The position numbers were made by a program, and so were the translations under genes. The notes under the pieces were generated by a model. It was given only the letters and a program-made list of their open reading frames with translations. It was not told where the DNA came from and ran no database searches. From positions 62,001 through 126,000 of the forward strand of contig CBDCUL010000011.1 of assembly GCA_965222855.1 (NCBI GenBank): a stretch of DNA of 64,000 nt, read 5' to 3'. The DNA is from JABABV01 sp965222855 (GTDB lineage Bacteria > Bacillota_I > Bacilli_A > Mycoplasmatales > JABABV01). Within the stretch, counting starts at the first letter, position 1; the number at the start of each line of letters is the position of its first letter. Of the stretch, positions 11,094 to 20,764 are shown piece after piece.

Positions 11094-14000
11094 TTAAATT
11101 TCGTTACCTTCTAAATCGATAACTTTATTGTTGTCTGTAATGAATCCAGCTTTAAATCCTAAACCTTTAAGTTCATTAATTAAAACACGGAATGATTCAG
11201 GTAGACTAGGGTGCGGTAAAGCTGTCCCTTTGGCAATTGAGTTATACAATAGATTACGACCTTGAATATCATCTGATTTGTAAGTTAACATTTCTTGTAA
11301 TACATGACTAGCGCCATATCCTTCAAGTGCTCATACTTCCATTTCACCTAAACGTTGTCCCCCATTTTGTGATTTCCCACCTAATGGTTGTTGCGTAATT
11401 AGTGAGTATGGTCCAACTGAACGAGAATGAATTTTATCATCAACCATATGTGATAATTTCATCATGTACATAACTCCAACAGTAATGTCAGAATCAAAGT
11501 AATCGCCCGTTTTACCATCGATTAATTGGAACTTACCAGTTTTTGGTAAATTAGCATCTTCCATAATATCAACTAATTGATCATTGCTAATTCCTTCAAA
11601 GACTGGTGTTACAAATTTAACGTTCAATGCTTTAGCAGCCATCCCAAGATGGGTTTCTAAAACTTGACCGATATTCATTCGTGATGGTACTCCTAATGGA
11701 TTTAATAAAACATCAATTGGTGTTCCATCTGGTAAATGTGGCATATCTTCAATTGGGGCAATAATTGAAACGACCCCTTTGTTACCATGACGTCCTGCCA
11801 TTTTATCGCCTTCACGTAATTTACGTTTTTGAGCAATATAAACTTTAATGATTTTTTCAACACCATCATCTAATTTATCACCATTAGCATGTGATAGTGT
11901 ACGAATATCAATAACTGTTCCGGCTTGACCATGTTTAACTTTTAAAGAAGTATCTTTGTAGTTTTTTGATTTTTCTGAGAAAATCGCAGCTACTAGACGC
12001 TCTTCAACTGAAAGACCCTCATCACCTTTAGGTGTGATTTTTCCAACTAAAACATCGCCTTCTTTAACTTCGGCTCCAATTGTAATAATTCCACTAAGTT
12101 GTAAATTACGTTTTGAATATTGTGACGCATTAGGAATTTCTGACGTTTGTAATTCCTCACCAACTTTAGTTTTTCTAAATTCACATTTATATTCTTCAAT
12201 ATGAATTGAAGTATAAACATCTTCAGTGACAATTCGCTCCGACATAATGATTGCATCTTCATAGTTGAAACCATTTCATGTCATAAATGCAACTGTTACA
12301 TTTTGACCTAGTGCAATTTCAGCTTTTTCCATTGAAGCGCCATCAACAATCACGTCGCCCGCTTTAACTTTGTCACCAATTTTAACAATTGGTGAACAAG
12401 TTATTGCTGTTCCTTGATTAGATCTTTCTAATGGCTTGAAATTATATTTAGTTGATTTCTTGCTATTAGTTTCTTTAATCACTACTTGTTCAGCATCGAC
12501 ATAAGTTACTACTCCATCAGTTCTAGTAACAACTGATGATGCGGCGTTAGCAGCAATATTTGATTCAATCCCAGTAGCAACGAATGGAGCACGTGGTTTT
12601 AATAAAGGTAGTGCTTGACGTTGCATGTTGGCACCCATTAGCGCACGGTTGGCATCATCATTTGATAAGAATGGAATCATTGCTGTTGCAACTGAAACAA
12701 TTTGTTTCGGTGAAATATCAATTAAATCAACTTCCGTTTTTTTGATTGAGCGATATTCCCCTTTACCAGTACGTGCCACAACTTCATCTTGAATGATGAA
12801 AGCTTTATCATCTAATAAAGTTGCCCCTTGAATAATTAAATGGGCTTCTTCTTCAAATGCAGACAAGAAAATAATATCATTAGTTACTTGTCCGTTAACT
12901 ACTCGGCGATACGGAGTTTCTAAGAACCCGTATTTGTTGATTCTTGCATAGATTGATAGATTATTAATCAATCCGATGTTTGGTCCCTCAGGCGTCTCAA
13001 TTGGACAAATACGGCCATAATGAGTGTAATGCACATCACGGACTTCGAATTTGGCAGTATCACGTGATAGTCCACCAGGACCTAGCGCAGTAATACGACG
13101 TTTATTTGAGATTTCTGATAACGGATTAACTTGATCCATGAATTGTGATAATTGTGATGAATTGAAAAATTCTCTAATTGTGGCAACTAACGGTTTAATG
13201 TTAGTAATATTTTTTGGCGTGATTTTTTGGGCTTCTTTAGCAGACATACGTTCACGCGCATTCTTTTCAATTCTTGCTAAACCAATACGGAATTGGTTTT
13301 GTAATAATTCTCCAACATGACGAATTAGACGATTTGATAAATTATCAATATCGTCATCAGTTCCAATTCCGATTGACAAGTTATTATAATATGAAAAAGC
13401 TGCTACCATATCTGGTAATGTTAAAGTACGCGCATCTTCAAATGGGTTGTTGGCGATAACACAAACAACTTTTTTAGTTTTATCAGCATAAATTTTAACA
13501 ATAATTACTTCGTTGGCACGATTAAGATGACCATAGTTCTCTTGTGAACCATATAAATTTAAATTTAAATCATGTAATGTAGTTAATGGTGCTTTTTTAG
13601 TGAAGAATGCTTTGTAAATAGCAAGTGCTATTTTATCAGTAATTAATGTATCTTTACTAAATAAAATATTCCCTTTGTTATCTAAAATGTCATCAGCTAA
13701 AACGTTATTATTAATACGGTTCATTAAATTTAATTTTTCATTAATTTTATAGCGTCCTGTTTTTGTTAAATCATAACGACGACGATTGAAAAATAAATTA
13801 GCAAGTAAATCGCTAATTGATGTCGTTGTGATACGATCTCCTGGTTTTAGAACTTTATGTAATTCAACGATTGCATCTTCTTTAGTGTCAACTTTATGAC
13901 GTTGCAATGCTAATTTTAATTGGTCTGAATCACCAAATAATTCTAAAATACGTTCTTTACTAAATCCAAAAGCTAACATTAAAATTGTTGCTGACATATT

Positions 14001-14615
14001 TTTTGATTTGTCAATTTTCAATTTCATATAGTTTAATTTGTTAGTTTTGTATTCCCAAGCAATACGCGCTCCGCGATCAGGAATTAATTTACCCGTGTTT
14101 AATAGATCTTCTTGATCAGAAATTCCATTTTCAAAATAGATTCCGGGTGATCTAATAATTTGACTAACAATAACACGTTCACTACCATTAATGATAAATG
14201 AACCGCTATCAGTCATTAAAGGAAAATTACCAAATAAAACTTCAGATTCTTTAATTTCACCAGAATCATGGTTTAATAATGCTAAATTAGCATAAATTTT
14301 AATTGATAAATTAGTTCCTTTTTCTTTAGCTAGTGTGATTTCTTTTTGTAATTGTAAACTATTTGGTTCTGGTCTTTCAACACGAACCCCTTTATAAACA
14401 ATTTCTAAATTTTTCTTACTAGAAATAATTGGGTAAATTTCTTTAAATGCTTCGTTAATACCCGTTCTTAAAAATCAATCGTATTTCTCAGTTTGGATTG
14501 ATAATAATTTCGGAATATCATATTCGATATTAATTGGAGAATAGTTTCTTCTTTTGGTATATGGACCATAACTTCTTAACGTGTAAGCTTTGGTTGTTGA
14601 TTTAACAGTATCCAT
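11094..14615 (-). CDS. rpoB: RNA polymerase subunit beta
   Basis: A 1173-aa protein. Visible family blocks include DSGSFIINGSERVIVSQI, GRICPIETPEGPNIGLINN (rifampicin-region neighbourhood), GDKMAGRHGNKGVVS and the C-terminal GGQRLGEMEV. The start is the ATG of MDTVKSTTKAY, behind AGGGGG (14619-14624). It is preceded by a terminator after rplL and its own promoter, so it is not simply co-transcribed with rplJL. A terminator hairpin and an opposite-strand gene follow. UGA is read as Trp at several points. Confidence 0.98.
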
Positions 14616-14744
14616 TCTGCCCCCTAAAAAAATAATAAAAAAATAACTCCTAATCAAAGTAAACAATTTTTTTTAGAAGATTCTGCATTAAAAAAGGTTT
14701 TCTCTGATTGAAGATTGCAATTATCATTTATGCAAGTTATTTTA

Positions 14745-14803
14745 CAATATTAATTTTAACATAAATATTAAAAAATTATACTAAAAAATAATAAAATAGT
14801 CAA
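14745..14803 (-). promoter_or_regulatory. rpoB promoter with leader block shared with rpoC
   Basis: On the minus strand: -35 TTGACT (14798-14803), 17-base spacer, -10 TATAAT (14775-14780). Bases 14745-14780 match 10188-10223 in front of rpoC at 35 of 36 positions. A leader of about 130 bases precedes the rpoB start and holds no other gene. Confidence 0.85.
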
Positions 14804-14820
14804 TTAAATTATTAAAATTA

Positions 14821-14852
14821 AAAAAAATAAGGTAAATTTACCTTATTTTTTT
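14821..14852 (-). terminator. Terminator after rplL
   Basis: A perfect stem AAAAAAATAAGGTAAA / TTTACCTTATTTTTTT directly behind rplL. It separates rplJL from rpoB transcription. Confidence 0.85.
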
Positions 14853-14870
14853 GAAAGTTTAAATTAGCGA

Positions 14871-15230
14871 TTAAGCAACAGTAACTTCTGCTCCAGCTTC
14901 AACTAATAATTTTTTGATTTCTTCAGCTTCTTCTGGTTTGATGTTTTCTTTGATTGCAACTGGTGCAGATTCAACGATTTTTTTAGCATCCATTAATCCA
15001 GCGCCTGTTAAGGCACGAACTACTTTGATGACTGCTACTTTTTTAAGACCCATTGCTTTTAAAGTAACTGTTACTTCAGTTGGGGCAGCATCTGCTACTG
15101 GAGCGGCCGCTGCAACTGCAGTTGGGTCAATTCCGAATTCGTCTTTCATTGCGTCAACTAGTTCTTTAATTTCTAAAATTGACATTTCTTTTAATGAGCT
15201 AATAAAGCTATCTTTTGTTAATTTTGCCAT
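14871..15230 (-). CDS. rplL: Ribosomal protein bL12 (L7/L12)
   Basis: A 119-aa acidic protein of normal length. The N-terminal dimerisation domain (about residues 1-32) is followed by an Ala/Pro hinge (AVAAAAPVADAAPTE) and the globular domain with KKVAVIKVVRALTGAGLMDAKKIVE, the factor-binding surface. It forms the ribosomal stalk with L10, encoded 23 bases upstream. RBS GGAGAAT. Confidence 0.98.
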   Translation of the reverse strand: MAKLTKDSFISSLKEMSILEIKELVDAMKDEFGIDPTAVAAAAPVADAAPTEVTVTLKAMGLKKVAVIKVVRALTGAGLMDAKKIVESAPVAIKENIKPEEAEEIKKLLVEAGAEVTVA

Positions 15231-15253
15231 GATATTCTCCTTGATTTAAATAA

Positions 15254-15757
15254 TTATGCGTCTTGTTTTTGTTCGTTATATAAATGTAGCGCAACTGTGA
15301 TGTCACGAAGTGGACTAATTAGCGCTGATGCTAACATAGTCAATAATCCTTCGCGTCCTGGGATTGCTGCGATTTCACTGATTTCTTGAGAAGTTAATAA
15401 ACGTCCTTCAAGTGAAGCAGCTTTAATTTTTAGGTTTTTGTGTTCTTGAGCAAATTTGTCGATAATACGAATTGCGGCAGTTTCATCATCACCATTGTTG
15501 AATGCAGTAACAGTTGGTCCATTTAAGAAATTTGAAAAATCTTTAAATTGTCCATCTTTAACAGCTAGTTTTGATAAAGTGTTTTTGTAAACTTTGAATT
15601 TAATGTTGTTTTCTTTTAATTCATTACGTAAATCATTTAATTCAGTTACAGTTAGTCCTACGTTTTCAGCAATTACTGTTGAAACAGAATTATCAATATT
15701 GGCTTTAATTTCTTTAACAACGGCAGCTTTAGCAGCACGAATTTCATTATTCATCAA
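15254..15757 (-). CDS. rplJ: Ribosomal protein uL10
   Basis: A 167-aa stalk-base protein starting MMNNEIRAAKAAVVKEIK, with GPTVTAFNNGDDETAAIRII typical of the L10 N-terminal rRNA-binding domain and a C-terminal helix for L12 dimers. RBS AAGGAGGTGTG. It is preceded by a long leader carrying the L10 autoregulatory element, and rplL follows in the same operon. Confidence 0.97.
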   Translation of the reverse strand: MMNNEIRAAKAAVVKEIKANIDNSVSTVIAENVGLTVTELNDLRNELKENNIKFKVYKNTLSKLAVKDGQFKDFSNFLNGPTVTAFNNGDDETAAIRIIDKFAQEHKNLKIKAASLEGRLLTSQEISEIAAIPGREGLLTMLASALISPLRDITVALHLYNEQKQDA

Positions 15758-15827
15758 TCACACCTCCTTGATTTTATTAAAATATATTAGTTATTCTCCA
15801 AATTAAGTTAGTATTAATTCACTACAT

Positions 15828-15883
15828 AAAAAATATAAAGTGCTTCATTAATACTTACAGTATAAGAAAAACTTTATATTTTT
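15828..15883 (-). terminator. Attenuator hairpin in the rplJ leader
   Basis: In the transcript a 12-base stem (AAATATAAAGT / ACTTTATATTT), a loop of about 29 bases and a following U-run lie between the L10-binding structure and the rplJ RBS. It looks like an intrinsic terminator used for attenuation. Confidence 0.65.
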
Positions 15884-15887
15884 AAAG

Positions 15888-15960
15888 TTGTCTTAACCTC
15901 GGTAGCATTTATTAAATTTAAGAGTCGTCCAACTCTGCTACTGTCTGCAATTAATTCTAG
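15888..15960 (-). ncRNA. L10 leader (rplJL autoregulatory RNA)
   Basis: The transcript carries GACAGTAGC and, about 30 bases later, GCTACCGAGGTTAAG, separated by a small hairpin (GAGTTGGACGACTC). This is the conserved kink-turn element by which the L10-L12 complex binds its own mRNA. It sits about 130 bases before rplJ, directly upstream of an attenuator-like hairpin, so excess L10-L12 should lower rplJL expression. Confidence 0.85.
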
Positions 15961-15969
15961 AGTTTATTT

Positions 15970-15998
15970 ATTTTACAATATTATTAAAAATAAAGCAA
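15970..15998 (-). promoter_or_regulatory. rplJL promoter
   Basis: -35 TTGCTT (15993-15998), 17-base spacer, -10 TAAAAT (15970-15975), starting transcription just before the L10 leader. Confidence 0.7.
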
Positions 15999-16045
15999 GT
16001 TAAAATCATTTATTTATCCGCTAAAATATTAAAAAATCAATATGC

Positions 16046-16051
16046 TATAAT
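16046..16051 (+). promoter_or_regulatory. Extended -10 of the 16117 gene
   Basis: TGCTATAAT on the plus strand, about 66 bases before the start of the membrane-protein gene. Confidence 0.55.
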
Positions 16052-16116
16052 TAATATTATAAGAACGGGATCGTTATTTTTGATAGTTATTTTTTGAAAA
16101 AAGAGTTGATCAAAAA

Positions 16117-16857
16117 ATGTTTCGTAACAAAATTAAAAAAAAATTAAGTCTGCAAAAGATCCATGCTGATCACAATAAGCGAAACCCTTACCAAGATATT
16201 GTCAGTCGTTATAGTGATAATACTTTAAAATATAATGGTGCTCAAACAATTGATTTTTCAATTTCAGCAATTATGAATAAACTAATCTTGTGAACAATTA
16301 TTTCATTACAGTTTGTTTATATTAGTGCTTTATTTTTAATTTATTTAATTGCTGTCGTTATTCAGAATGATGTTGTTTTAAGAGTTTGAGTTTTAGGTGG
16401 TCTATACGACATTGTTTTTCATTGAGGTTTATTTATAATTATTGTTTCTTTTTCACTATTTCTCTGTAATGTTAAAAATCAAATTTATTATTATTATATT
16501 TTATGAATTGTATTGGCAATCCATACAATATGAGATAGTGTTGAGGGTCTTTATTGATTAAATCATCGTAGTGAAATTGTCAATTATCACCATCAAATTG
16601 AAGGGATAACTTTCTATATTATTTTAGCTTTTTTCATTTATGGAATTTTTTCACAAACATTAATTATTTTATTATCGACTATTGGGATGATGAATTTACC
16701 ATCAGAATATGCGCCAGTCACTAATTTTGGTGTTTATATTAAAAAACGCCAAAATTATTATCAAAAAGCTTATATTACGAAACTCCATCATTATAATGAT
16801 AAAATAATTCGTCGTCAAAATATTAAACGTAAAAAACTAATCCGTCGTCAAGATTAA
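16117..16857 (+). CDS. Multi-span membrane protein, unknown
   Basis: A 246-aa plus-strand protein with about four to five hydrophobic spans (about residues 50-80, 90-115, 122-140, 165-195) and a strongly basic C-terminal tail (RRQNIKRKKLIRRQD). It has many Trp codons, mostly UGA. The RBS is weak (AGAG). It is convergent with three membrane-protein paralogues at 16880-19266 and may be a distant relative, but no shared motif proves this. No family was recognised. Confidence 0.75.
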
Positions 16858-16873
16858 GACGGATTAGTTTTTT
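16831..16873. terminator. Bidirectional terminator overlapping a stop codon
   Basis: Stem AAAAACTAATCCGTC / GACGGATTAGTTTTT. The left arm is coding sequence of the plus-strand gene, whose stop lies in the loop. It also serves the minus-strand gene ending at 16880. Confidence 0.85.
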
Positions 16874-16879
16874 GATGAT

Positions 16880-17653
16880 TTATTGTGGTTGGGGCTTAGT
16901 TCATAATTTTGTTAAATTAGGATCAATTTGTTTTATTGCTGATGTTGGTGCTGATGTTGGGTTTGAATCAACAACTGTAGTTGTTATTCGCATTCCCATA
17001 AATTCAGTATTAATTGATTTAATCTCACCAACATTAAACATATACGTTGAAACTCAAATTATGAAATTAACTAAATATATTAATCCAATAAGAATTCAAA
17101 CTAATATAAGAGAGCCTAAAAATTTTAGAAATTTTGAATCACTCATATTTTGACCATTAAGAGAAGAAGCTGCTAAAATAGCAAATGCGATAAATGAGGA
17201 AATAATAATCGTCACTTTAACGATCATATAAATGAACGCGGCGCGATTACGCTTACGATTACGTTTTTCACGCATTGTTCATAATTCTTGGATTTCTGGT
17301 TTATCAAAATTATAAAAAATTGCTTTTCAATTTTCACTAATTTCGGGATTATCCATCATTCCATTTTGATTAAGCTCTTTATCAAAAGGTTGCGATTTAT
17401 CTAAGTTTTCTAGCATCTTATGTAACAATGCTTTATTTTTTTTAATTGAAAAATAAATTATTATATAAAATACCATTCAAATTAAATTAGCAATTGCTGC
17501 TAAGAAATTAATAATAGGGACAATCATTAATACACATGAACACATTATAACAAAAGTAAAAAGGTCACGCCGTTTTGATTCGTCAATAATTTTTTGATTT
17601 AACATAATTAAACTATTGATATTAGTTTCATTTTGGATAGTTTTATTTGTCAT
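16880..17653 (-). CDS. Four-span membrane protein, paralogue 1 of 3
   Basis: A 257-aa protein. The N-terminus MTNKTIQNETNINSLIMLNQ leads into two spans (about residues 32-72), a cytoplasmic middle with EISENWKAIFYNF, and two more spans (about 140-205). It shares this plan and the signature I-S-x-N-W-x-x-I-F-Y-N with the two genes upstream (17781 and 18553). The C-terminus is longer and Pro/Thr-rich. RBS AAAGGAAC; TATAAT at 17747-17752. Function unknown. Confidence 0.75.
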
Positions 17654-17780
17654 AGTTTATAGTTCCTTTTTTATATATTTTTTTATTCAAAATAGATTAG
17701 TGTATTTATATTAAGTTGTTTGTTCGTTTCGAATCCTATCAAAACTATTATAGAATAAATTTATGAAAATTAGTAATTAA

Positions 17781-18482
17781 TTAAGCAATGTTGCTTTGGC
17801 TATCTTGATTTTGTTGGTCATTATTAGGTAAACCTCAAAGCATTAATTGAGTATTAATGTGTTTGATTTTTCTATAATTAATAATGTAAATAATCGCTCA
17901 TGTAAGAGAGATTAATAAATTAATACCCATAATAACATATACTGTGATTTGTAATCATTTAACTTGAGACTTAATATTACTATGACTCATATCAGCGTTA
18001 GTACCAATTAATGATATTAAAGCTGTTGTAATGGAAATTGTTAAAATAATCCCTAAAACAAAACCAACAATTAAATAAATAAAAGTTCAGCGATCGCGAG
18101 TCCTAGCATATGTTGATTTTTGATTCAACATATGCTGAACATCATCATTATTATAGTTATAAAATATATGTTGTCAGTTCGCACTGATTTTAGGATCTAA
18201 ATTGAAGCCTCGATGTTGATTTGAAAGATCTTCTTCATGAGGATCTAAATTACGAACTAAAGCATTTAAAATTCTTTGATCATTTCTTGTTGAAAAATAA
18301 ATTATTATATAGGCAATAATTCATGCCAAACTTGCAAAACTAATAATAAAACGAAGCACTGGAACTCATGTGAAAAACATACATACCATTATGACAAAAG
18401 TTGAAATATCACGAATTTTAGATTTATTAATGATTTTTTGTTGTAACATCATTAATGTGTTTATGTTTGGTTGATTATTCAT
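17781..18482 (-). CDS. Four-span membrane protein, paralogue 2 of 3
   Basis: A 233-aa protein with N-terminal LMMLQQKIINKSKIRDI, two spans, the motif ISANWQHIFYNY, two more spans and C-terminal INTQLMLWGLPNN with a Gln/Asn-rich end. It is closely similar to the next gene (18553), indicating a recent tandem duplication. RBS AAGGAG and its own TATAAT (18502-18507), behind the terminator of the upstream gene. Function unknown; no charged transport motif seen. Confidence 0.78.
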
Positions 18483-18511
18483 TTTACAGCTCCTTAAAAA
18501 TATTATAAAAC

Positions 18512-18549
18512 AAAAAACATAAAAGAATAATTATTCTTTTATGTTTTTT
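18512..18549 (-). terminator. Terminator after paralogue 3
   Basis: A long stem AAAAAACATAAAAGAAT / ATTCTTTTATGTTTTTT between the two most similar paralogues, so each is probably its own transcription unit. Confidence 0.8.
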
Positions 18550-18552
18550 TAC

Positions 18553-19266
18553 TTAAGTAAAGTTTGTTTGATTTTGTTGTTGTTCGTTATATTGATTTTG
18601 TTGGTTATTATTAGGTAACCCTCAAAGCATTAATTGAGTATTAATGCGTTTAATTTTTTTATAATTAGTAATGTAAATAATTACTCATGCAATAATCATT
18701 AATAATTCAATAACAAGAAAAATGTTTGTCATTAATGTTATTGAACTAATTTTAGAACTAATATCAGCATCAGTAATATGGCCAGTGCTAGCTAATGAAG
18801 CTCCGGTTGCGAAAATCCCAATTACTAAGATAAATCCTAAAACAAAGCGTGTAATTAGATAAACAAAAGTTCATCGATCACGATTACTGTTATAAACAGT
18901 TCTTTCGCTTAACATATTTTGAACTTCATTATGATGATAGTTATAAAATATATGTTGTCAGTTCGCACTAATGCTAGGATCTAAATTGAAGCCTTGATGT
19001 TGATTTGAAACAGGTGCTTCATCAGGATCTAAATTACGAACTAAAGCATTTAAAATTCTTTTATCATTTTTAATCGAAAAATAAATTATTATGTAGGCAA
19101 TCATTCATACAAAATTTGATAAACCAATAATAACTCTAAGTACAGGGACTAACATTAAAATTGTAGATCCCATTACGACAAAAGTTCAAATATCACGAAT
19201 TTTAGATTTATTCATGATTTTTTGTTGTAACATCATTAATGTGTTTAAAGTTGGTGCATTGTTCAT
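18553..19266 (-). CDS. Four-span membrane protein, paralogue 3 of 3
   Basis: A 237-aa protein closely similar to the 17781 product: LMMLQQKIMNKSKIRDIW, ISANWQHIFYNY, and C-terminal INTQLMLWGLPNN followed by a Gln/Asn-rich tail. Four predicted spans. RBS AAGGAGG. It lies 63 bases behind rplA and may read through from the rplKA operon. Function unknown. Confidence 0.78.
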
Positions 19267-19329
19267 TTTTTAATTCCTCCTTAACTGGATTTTAAATTTG
19301 TTAGCATTACTAATTTATTAAATCAATAA

Positions 19330-20013
19330 TTAACTTAATTTAACTTTAACTCCAGGAGCCATTGTTGCTGAAATTACGATATTTTTTATAAAGTTTCCTT
19401 TAACAACATTTGGTCTAGATTTAACGATTGTTTCTAATAATAGATTGTAATTTTCTAATAAATTCTTTTTAGAAAAAGAAACTTTTCCTAAAATAGTATG
19501 TAAATTACCATCTTTATCAGCACGGTAAGTTATTTTACCTTTTTTGATTTCTGTGATTGCTTTTACTAAATCGTTAGTTACTGTTCCGATTTTAGGATTA
19601 GGCATTAAACCTTTAGGTCCTAAAATTTTTCCATAACGACCAAGTGCGGGCATCATTTGTGGACTAGCGATAATAACATCGTAATCGAAGTCAGCATCTT
19701 TCACAACTTCATCAATTTCAGGTTTTGAAACAACTTTATCAGTTTTAGTTAAAACTGCTGCTGCTGCTGTTGCTTCTTCACCCTCAGCTACTACTAAGAT
19801 TTTTTGTGATTTACCAGTACCGTGTGGTAGCACTAATGCTCCACGAATTTGTTGATCAGCGTGACGTGTATCGATATTTAGATTAAAAACAATATTAACA
19901 GTTGCGTCAAATTTGACAACTGAAGTTTTTTTCACTAATTCGATTGCATCAATTGCTGAATAACGTGAATCAAGATCATTGTTTTTTAAAATTTCTTGGT
20001 ATTTTTTACCCAT
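19330..20013 (-). CDS. rplA: Ribosomal protein uL1
   Basis: A 227-aa protein of normal length. GALVLPHGTGK, GRYGKILGPKGLMPNPKIGT and the C-terminal VKLS region are typical of L1. It binds 23S rRNA at the L1 stalk and in many bacteria represses the rplK-rplA mRNA. It lies 8 bases behind rplK in one operon. Confidence 0.98.
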   Translation of the reverse strand: MGKKYQEILKNNDLDSRYSAIDAIELVKKTSVVKFDATVNIVFNLNIDTRHADQQIRGALVLPHGTGKSQKILVVAEGEEATAAAAVLTKTDKVVSKPEIDEVVKDADFDYDVIIASPQMMPALGRYGKILGPKGLMPNPKIGTVTNDLVKAITEIKKGKITYRADKDGNLHTILGKVSFSKKNLLENYNLLLETIVKSRPNVVKGNFIKNIVISATMAPGVKVKLS

Positions 20014-20021
20014 GATAATCC

Positions 20022-20465
20022 CTACTTATCTTTCTTTGTTGGAGCTGGTGTAACACCTTCAACAACAATGCCCATATTACGAGCTGTACCTTCGATTATT
20101 TTCATCGCTTGATCAATATTATTTGTGTTTAAATCTGGTAATTTATATTCTGCAATTTTACGAACTGCATCTTTTGAAATAGTGGCAACTATTTCATTAG
20201 CACCAGTTTTTCCACCTTTTTTAAGTCCAGCTGCTTCTAATAATAGATTTGCAGCAGGTGTTGTTTTTAAGATGAAATCAAATGATTTATCTTCATATGC
20301 AGTAATAACAACTGGTACTACTGTTCCTTTACGGTCTTTCGTTGCATCGTTAAATTGTCTTGTGAATTCTGGCATACGAATTCCCAATGATGCTAATTCA
20401 GGACCTGGTTTAGCTTGTCCGCCTTTGAATTGCAGTTTAGCAATTCTTTTAATTTTTTTAGCCAC
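20022..20465 (-). CDS. rplK: Ribosomal protein uL11
   Basis: A 147-aa protein with GQAKPGPELASLGIRMPEFTRQFNDAT in the N-terminal half and the C-terminal rRNA-binding domain GANEIVATISKDAVRKIAEYKLPDLN. The start is GTG (MAKKIKRIAK) behind AAGGGGGAA. The leader upstream (20466-20580) has several short inverted repeats and could hold an L1-binding site, but none was firmly matched. Confidence 0.97.
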   Translation of the reverse strand: MAKKIKRIAKLQFKGGQAKPGPELASLGIRMPEFTRQFNDATKDRKGTVVPVVITAYEDKSFDFILKTTPAANLLLEAAGLKKGGKTGANEIVATISKDAVRKIAEYKLPDLNTNNIDQAMKIIEGTARNMGIVVEGVTPAPTKKDK

Positions 20466-20579
20466 GAGTATTCCCCCTTAGTTTTTCGGTTATAATATAT
20501 AAATACTCTGCGTAGTAATAACGTTATTGTCGAGCATGTCTAGATAACTTCTACTCACTAAAATTTTAGTGTAATAAAA

Positions 20580-20585
20580 ATTATA
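20580..20585 (-). promoter_or_regulatory. Extended -10 of the rplKA operon
   Basis: TGATATAAT on the minus strand, about 115 bases before rplK. A TTGACT lies only 4 bases upstream, too close to be its -35. Confidence 0.6.
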
Positions 20586-20717
20586 TCATAGTCAAGTTAA
20601 AAAATCTACTTTTGGTAATTTATCTAAATGCTATTTTTGATGATTGGTTTAAATATAAATTTATTATACATTATATTACTATAATTTATTTTGGATAAAG
20701 GTTGATTCTAATCAATT

Positions 20718-20748
20718 AAAAAACCAAATTTAATTAATTTGGTTTTTT
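20718..20748 (-). terminator. Terminator of the type III R-M operon
   Basis: Stem AAAAAACCAAATT / AATTTGGTTTTTT, 16 bases past the res stop codon. Confidence 0.8.
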
Positions 20749-20764
20749 AATTTAAAGATGATTA

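Noticed and set aside
12047..12274. Minus-strand ORF in another frame inside rpoB
   Set aside because: It overlaps a conserved rpoB region in the wrong frame and has no family features.
13138..13459. Two overlapping plus-strand ORFs opposite rpoB
   Set aside because: They lie within conserved rpoB codons and show no start signals.
14914..15249. Long plus-strand ORF opposite rplL
   Set aside because: It is the complement of Ala- and Val-rich rplL codons; the minus-strand gene has the RBS and clear L7/L12 sequence.
20466..20580. L1-binding regulatory site in the rplK leader
   Set aside because: Small inverted repeats are present, but I could not match the known L1 mRNA motif with confidence.
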